Of a DNA stretch of 40,612 nucleotides, positions 39,057 to 40,612 are shown piece by piece. Position numbers and translations under genes: made by a program. The notes beneath the pieces are model-generated. The model saw only the letters and a list, made by a program, of their open reading frames with translations, searched no databases and had not been told where the DNA came from. The first letter of the stretch is position 1; every line of letters starts with the position of its first letter. This stretch comes from Gammaproteobacteria bacterium (lineage in GTDB: Bacteria; Pseudomonadota; Gammaproteobacteria; DSM-16500): positions 1 through 40,612 of the forward strand of contig JABDGC010000011.1 in the NCBI GenBank assembly GCA_013286215.1. The letters run 5' to 3'.

Positions 39057-40612
39057 ATGTCTGTCGATCTTTTGAATGTTGGCCTGGGTTTCCTCGAAGG
39101 CTTCGCACTGATTATTTCGCCCTGCATCCTCCCTATTCTCCCCATTATTCTCGCTGGCTCCCTGACCGGCAGCAAACGGAGGCCACTCGGCATCATCCTA
39201 GGCTTTGTGCTGATTTTCGCCTTCTTTACTTTTTTCTCCCGCAAGCTCGTACAATATTCCGGCGTCGACCTCAACCTCATCCGTCATCTTTCCTATAGCC
39301 TACTTCTTTTGCTCGGTCTCATCATGATTTCGAGCTACCTGACGGAAAAATTCACGCAACTCACGCAACGGCTGGCCAACGTCGGCTCCCGTCTTCCTTC
39401 GGTGAACAGACCGCAGGACGATTTTATCGGTGGTCTTGTTTTTGGCGGCCTGGTCGCCCTGATCTGGACACCTTGCGCCGGCCCGATCCTGGCTGCAGTC
39501 ATCGTGCAAACGGTCATTCAACAAACCAACTTCCTGAGCTTTTTAACCCTGCTGGCTTTTGCGGCCGGTGCCGCCGGGCCCATGCTCATCATCGCACTCT
39601 TTGGGAGAAGCATCATGCCAAAATTTGGCTTTTTTAAAACGCGTACTGTTGTTTTTCGCAAGTTGCTCGGCCTGATTATCATCGCGACCGTCGGCTATAT
39701 GATTTATTTTGAAGGCCATCTCGGCGGCATCAACGCAAAAGCCGCGCCGCTCACCAGCGCCGCCATTGAACTGGAGCAGGGCCTGGCCCAGCCCTACCCC
39801 GCTCCCGCCATTGAGGGCATTAGCGCCTGGATTAATTCCCCGCCCTTGCAACTCAGCGGCTTGAAGGGCAAGGTGGTTTTAATCGATTTCTGGACCTACT
39901 CCTGCATCAATTGCATTCGCACCCTGCCTTATATAAAAGCTTGGTACAGCAAATACCATGACCAGGGCCTGATCATCATCGGCGTGCATACGCCGGAATT
40001 TGATTTTGAAAAAGACTTGTCCAATGTGAAAAACGCGGTTGCCCAGGACGGTATCCTCTACCCGGTCGCGCTCGACAGCCAGTTTGTCACCTGGCAGAAT
40101 TTTAATAATAGCTATTGGCCGGCGCATTACCTCATCGATAAAAACGGACAGGTGGTTTACACTCATTTTGGCGAAGGCGACTATGCGGTGACGGAGAATA
40201 ACATCCGCTATCTTTTGGGCCTCAAAGGCCAGGCCGCGCCGGTCTCCGCCGGAGAAGAACCAACCGCGGTGCCGCTCACACCGGAAACGTATTTTGGTTA
40301 TGCCCGCGCCGAACGCTTTGCCGGCCCGGAAGCGATGACACGCGACCTGAAAGGACAGTACCATTTCCCGCAAACCTTGCCGACGGATACCTGGGCGCTG
40401 CAAGGCGCCTGGATTGTTTATCCGAGCCGCGTCATTTCGGCCGAGAACCAGGCTACCCTGGAACTGCATTTCTCCGCCAGGAAGGTCTTTATTGTGATGG
40501 GAAGCGGGGACCAAAAGCCGATCCCGGTGAAAATATTATTGAGCGGTAAGCCCCTGGGCAGGCAAGCTGGAAAAGATGTAACCCAGAGCAGCATCCTGGT
40601 GAGCAAGCCGCG
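39057..40612 (+). CDS. DipZ-type thiol:disulfide protein (CcdA + thioredoxin), truncated by window end
   Basis: The ATG at 39057 has AGGA upstream. The first 518 residues are visible without a stop. Residues about 1-230 are a CcdA/DsbD-type membrane domain with the two redox cysteine motifs SPCILPILP (C23) and TPCAGP (about 141-146). Residues about 245-395 are a TlpA-like thioredoxin domain with the active-site WTYSCINC (about 278-285). A beta-rich domain begins at about 410 (TPETYFGYARAERF), as in DipZ of Mycobacterium and related proteins. It would carry electrons from cytoplasmic thioredoxin across the inner membrane to periplasmic or secreted substrates. The C-terminus lies outside the window. 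Confidence 0.9.
   Translation, partial: MSVDLLNVGLGFLEGFALIISPCILPILPIILAGSLTGSKRRPLGIILGFVLIFAFFTFFSRKLVQYSGVDLNLIRHLSYSLLLLLGLIMISSYLTEKFTQLTQRLANVGSRLPSVNRPQDDFIGGLVFGGLVALIWTPCAGPILAAVIVQTVIQQTNFLSFLTLLAFAAGAAGPMLIIALFGRSIMPKFGFFKTRTVVFRKLLGLIIIATVGYMIYFEGHLGGINAKAAPLTSAAIELEQGLAQPYPAPAIEGISAWINSPPLQLSGLKGKVVLIDFWTYSCINCIRTLPYIKAWYSKYHDQGLIIIGVHTPEFDFEKDLSNVKNAVAQDGILYPVALDSQFVTWQNFNNSYWPAHYLIDKNGQVVYTHFGEGDYAVTENNIRYLLGLKGQAAPVSAGEEPTAVPLTPETYFGYARAERFAGPEAMTRDLKGQYHFPQTLPTDTWALQGAWIVYPSRVISAENQATLELHFSARKVFIVMGSGDQKPIPVKILLSGKPLGRQAGKDVTQSSILVSKP

Noticed and set aside
39300-40514. Several minus-strand ORFs opposite the DipZ-type gene
   Set aside because: The plus strand has full CcdA and thioredoxin motifs over the whole stretch; the others are GC-rich shadows.

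Overview
The window looks like a Legionellales-type gammaproteobacterial chromosome (Legionella/Aquicella/Coxiella relatives). This rests on three things: a subclass B3 metallo-beta-lactamase that closely resembles FEZ-1 of Legionella gormanii; several large, repeat-bearing or membrane-anchored proteins with eukaryote-like domains (U-box, SET), as seen in Dot/Icm effector-rich genomes; and moderate GC. The genus is an inference. No rRNA or complete tRNA gene was seen.

Positions 1-1985 are the right end of an integrated island: the 3' part of an AbiEii-type toxin gene, a tyrosine integrase, and a 45-bp copy of the 3' half of a CAU-anticodon tRNA that marks the attachment site.

Positions 2084-9265 are a patchwork of small enzymes bounded by two near-identical alpha/beta-hydrolase genes. 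Between them lie an SDR dehydrogenase, a GNAT acetyltransferase, an IS256-type remnant, an APH-like kinase, the FEZ-1-like beta-lactamase behind a tiny coupled upstream ORF, scraps of a second GNAT gene and of an integrase, and a pyridoxamine-phosphate-oxidase-like flavoprotein.

Positions 9291-14214 hold three unrecognised proteins (one with 75-bp tandem repeats, one with many membrane segments, one soluble) that could be secreted effectors. Positions 14401-18390 are more ordinary: a class II glutamine amidotransferase paired with a cyclic-nucleotide-binding-type protein, a periplasmic BON-domain protein, and a YihY-type membrane protein. Two palindromic MITE-like elements sit here.

Positions 18566-24572 are the most system-like part. 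A compact minus-strand operon encodes a secreted protein resembling GH56 hyaluronidases, a processive GT2 synthase of the hyaluronan/chitin/NodC type, a membrane-fusion-type protein and a TolC-like protein broken at an 8-A homopolymer. A WbpA-like UDP-sugar dehydrogenase is divergently placed across a MITE with a 9-bp target duplication. I infer a surface or secreted amino-sugar/uronate polysaccharide pathway with its own hydrolase.

Positions 24774-37494 carry a U-box protein, a PAP2/AUR1-like membrane enzyme, a 2090-residue SF2-helicase protein with two different 13-residue repeat arrays, a GrpB-GNAT fusion, a small SET-domain protein and a second, divergent U-box-like membrane protein. The window ends with a TMEM43-family protein and a DipZ-type thiol:disulfide protein that runs off the right edge.
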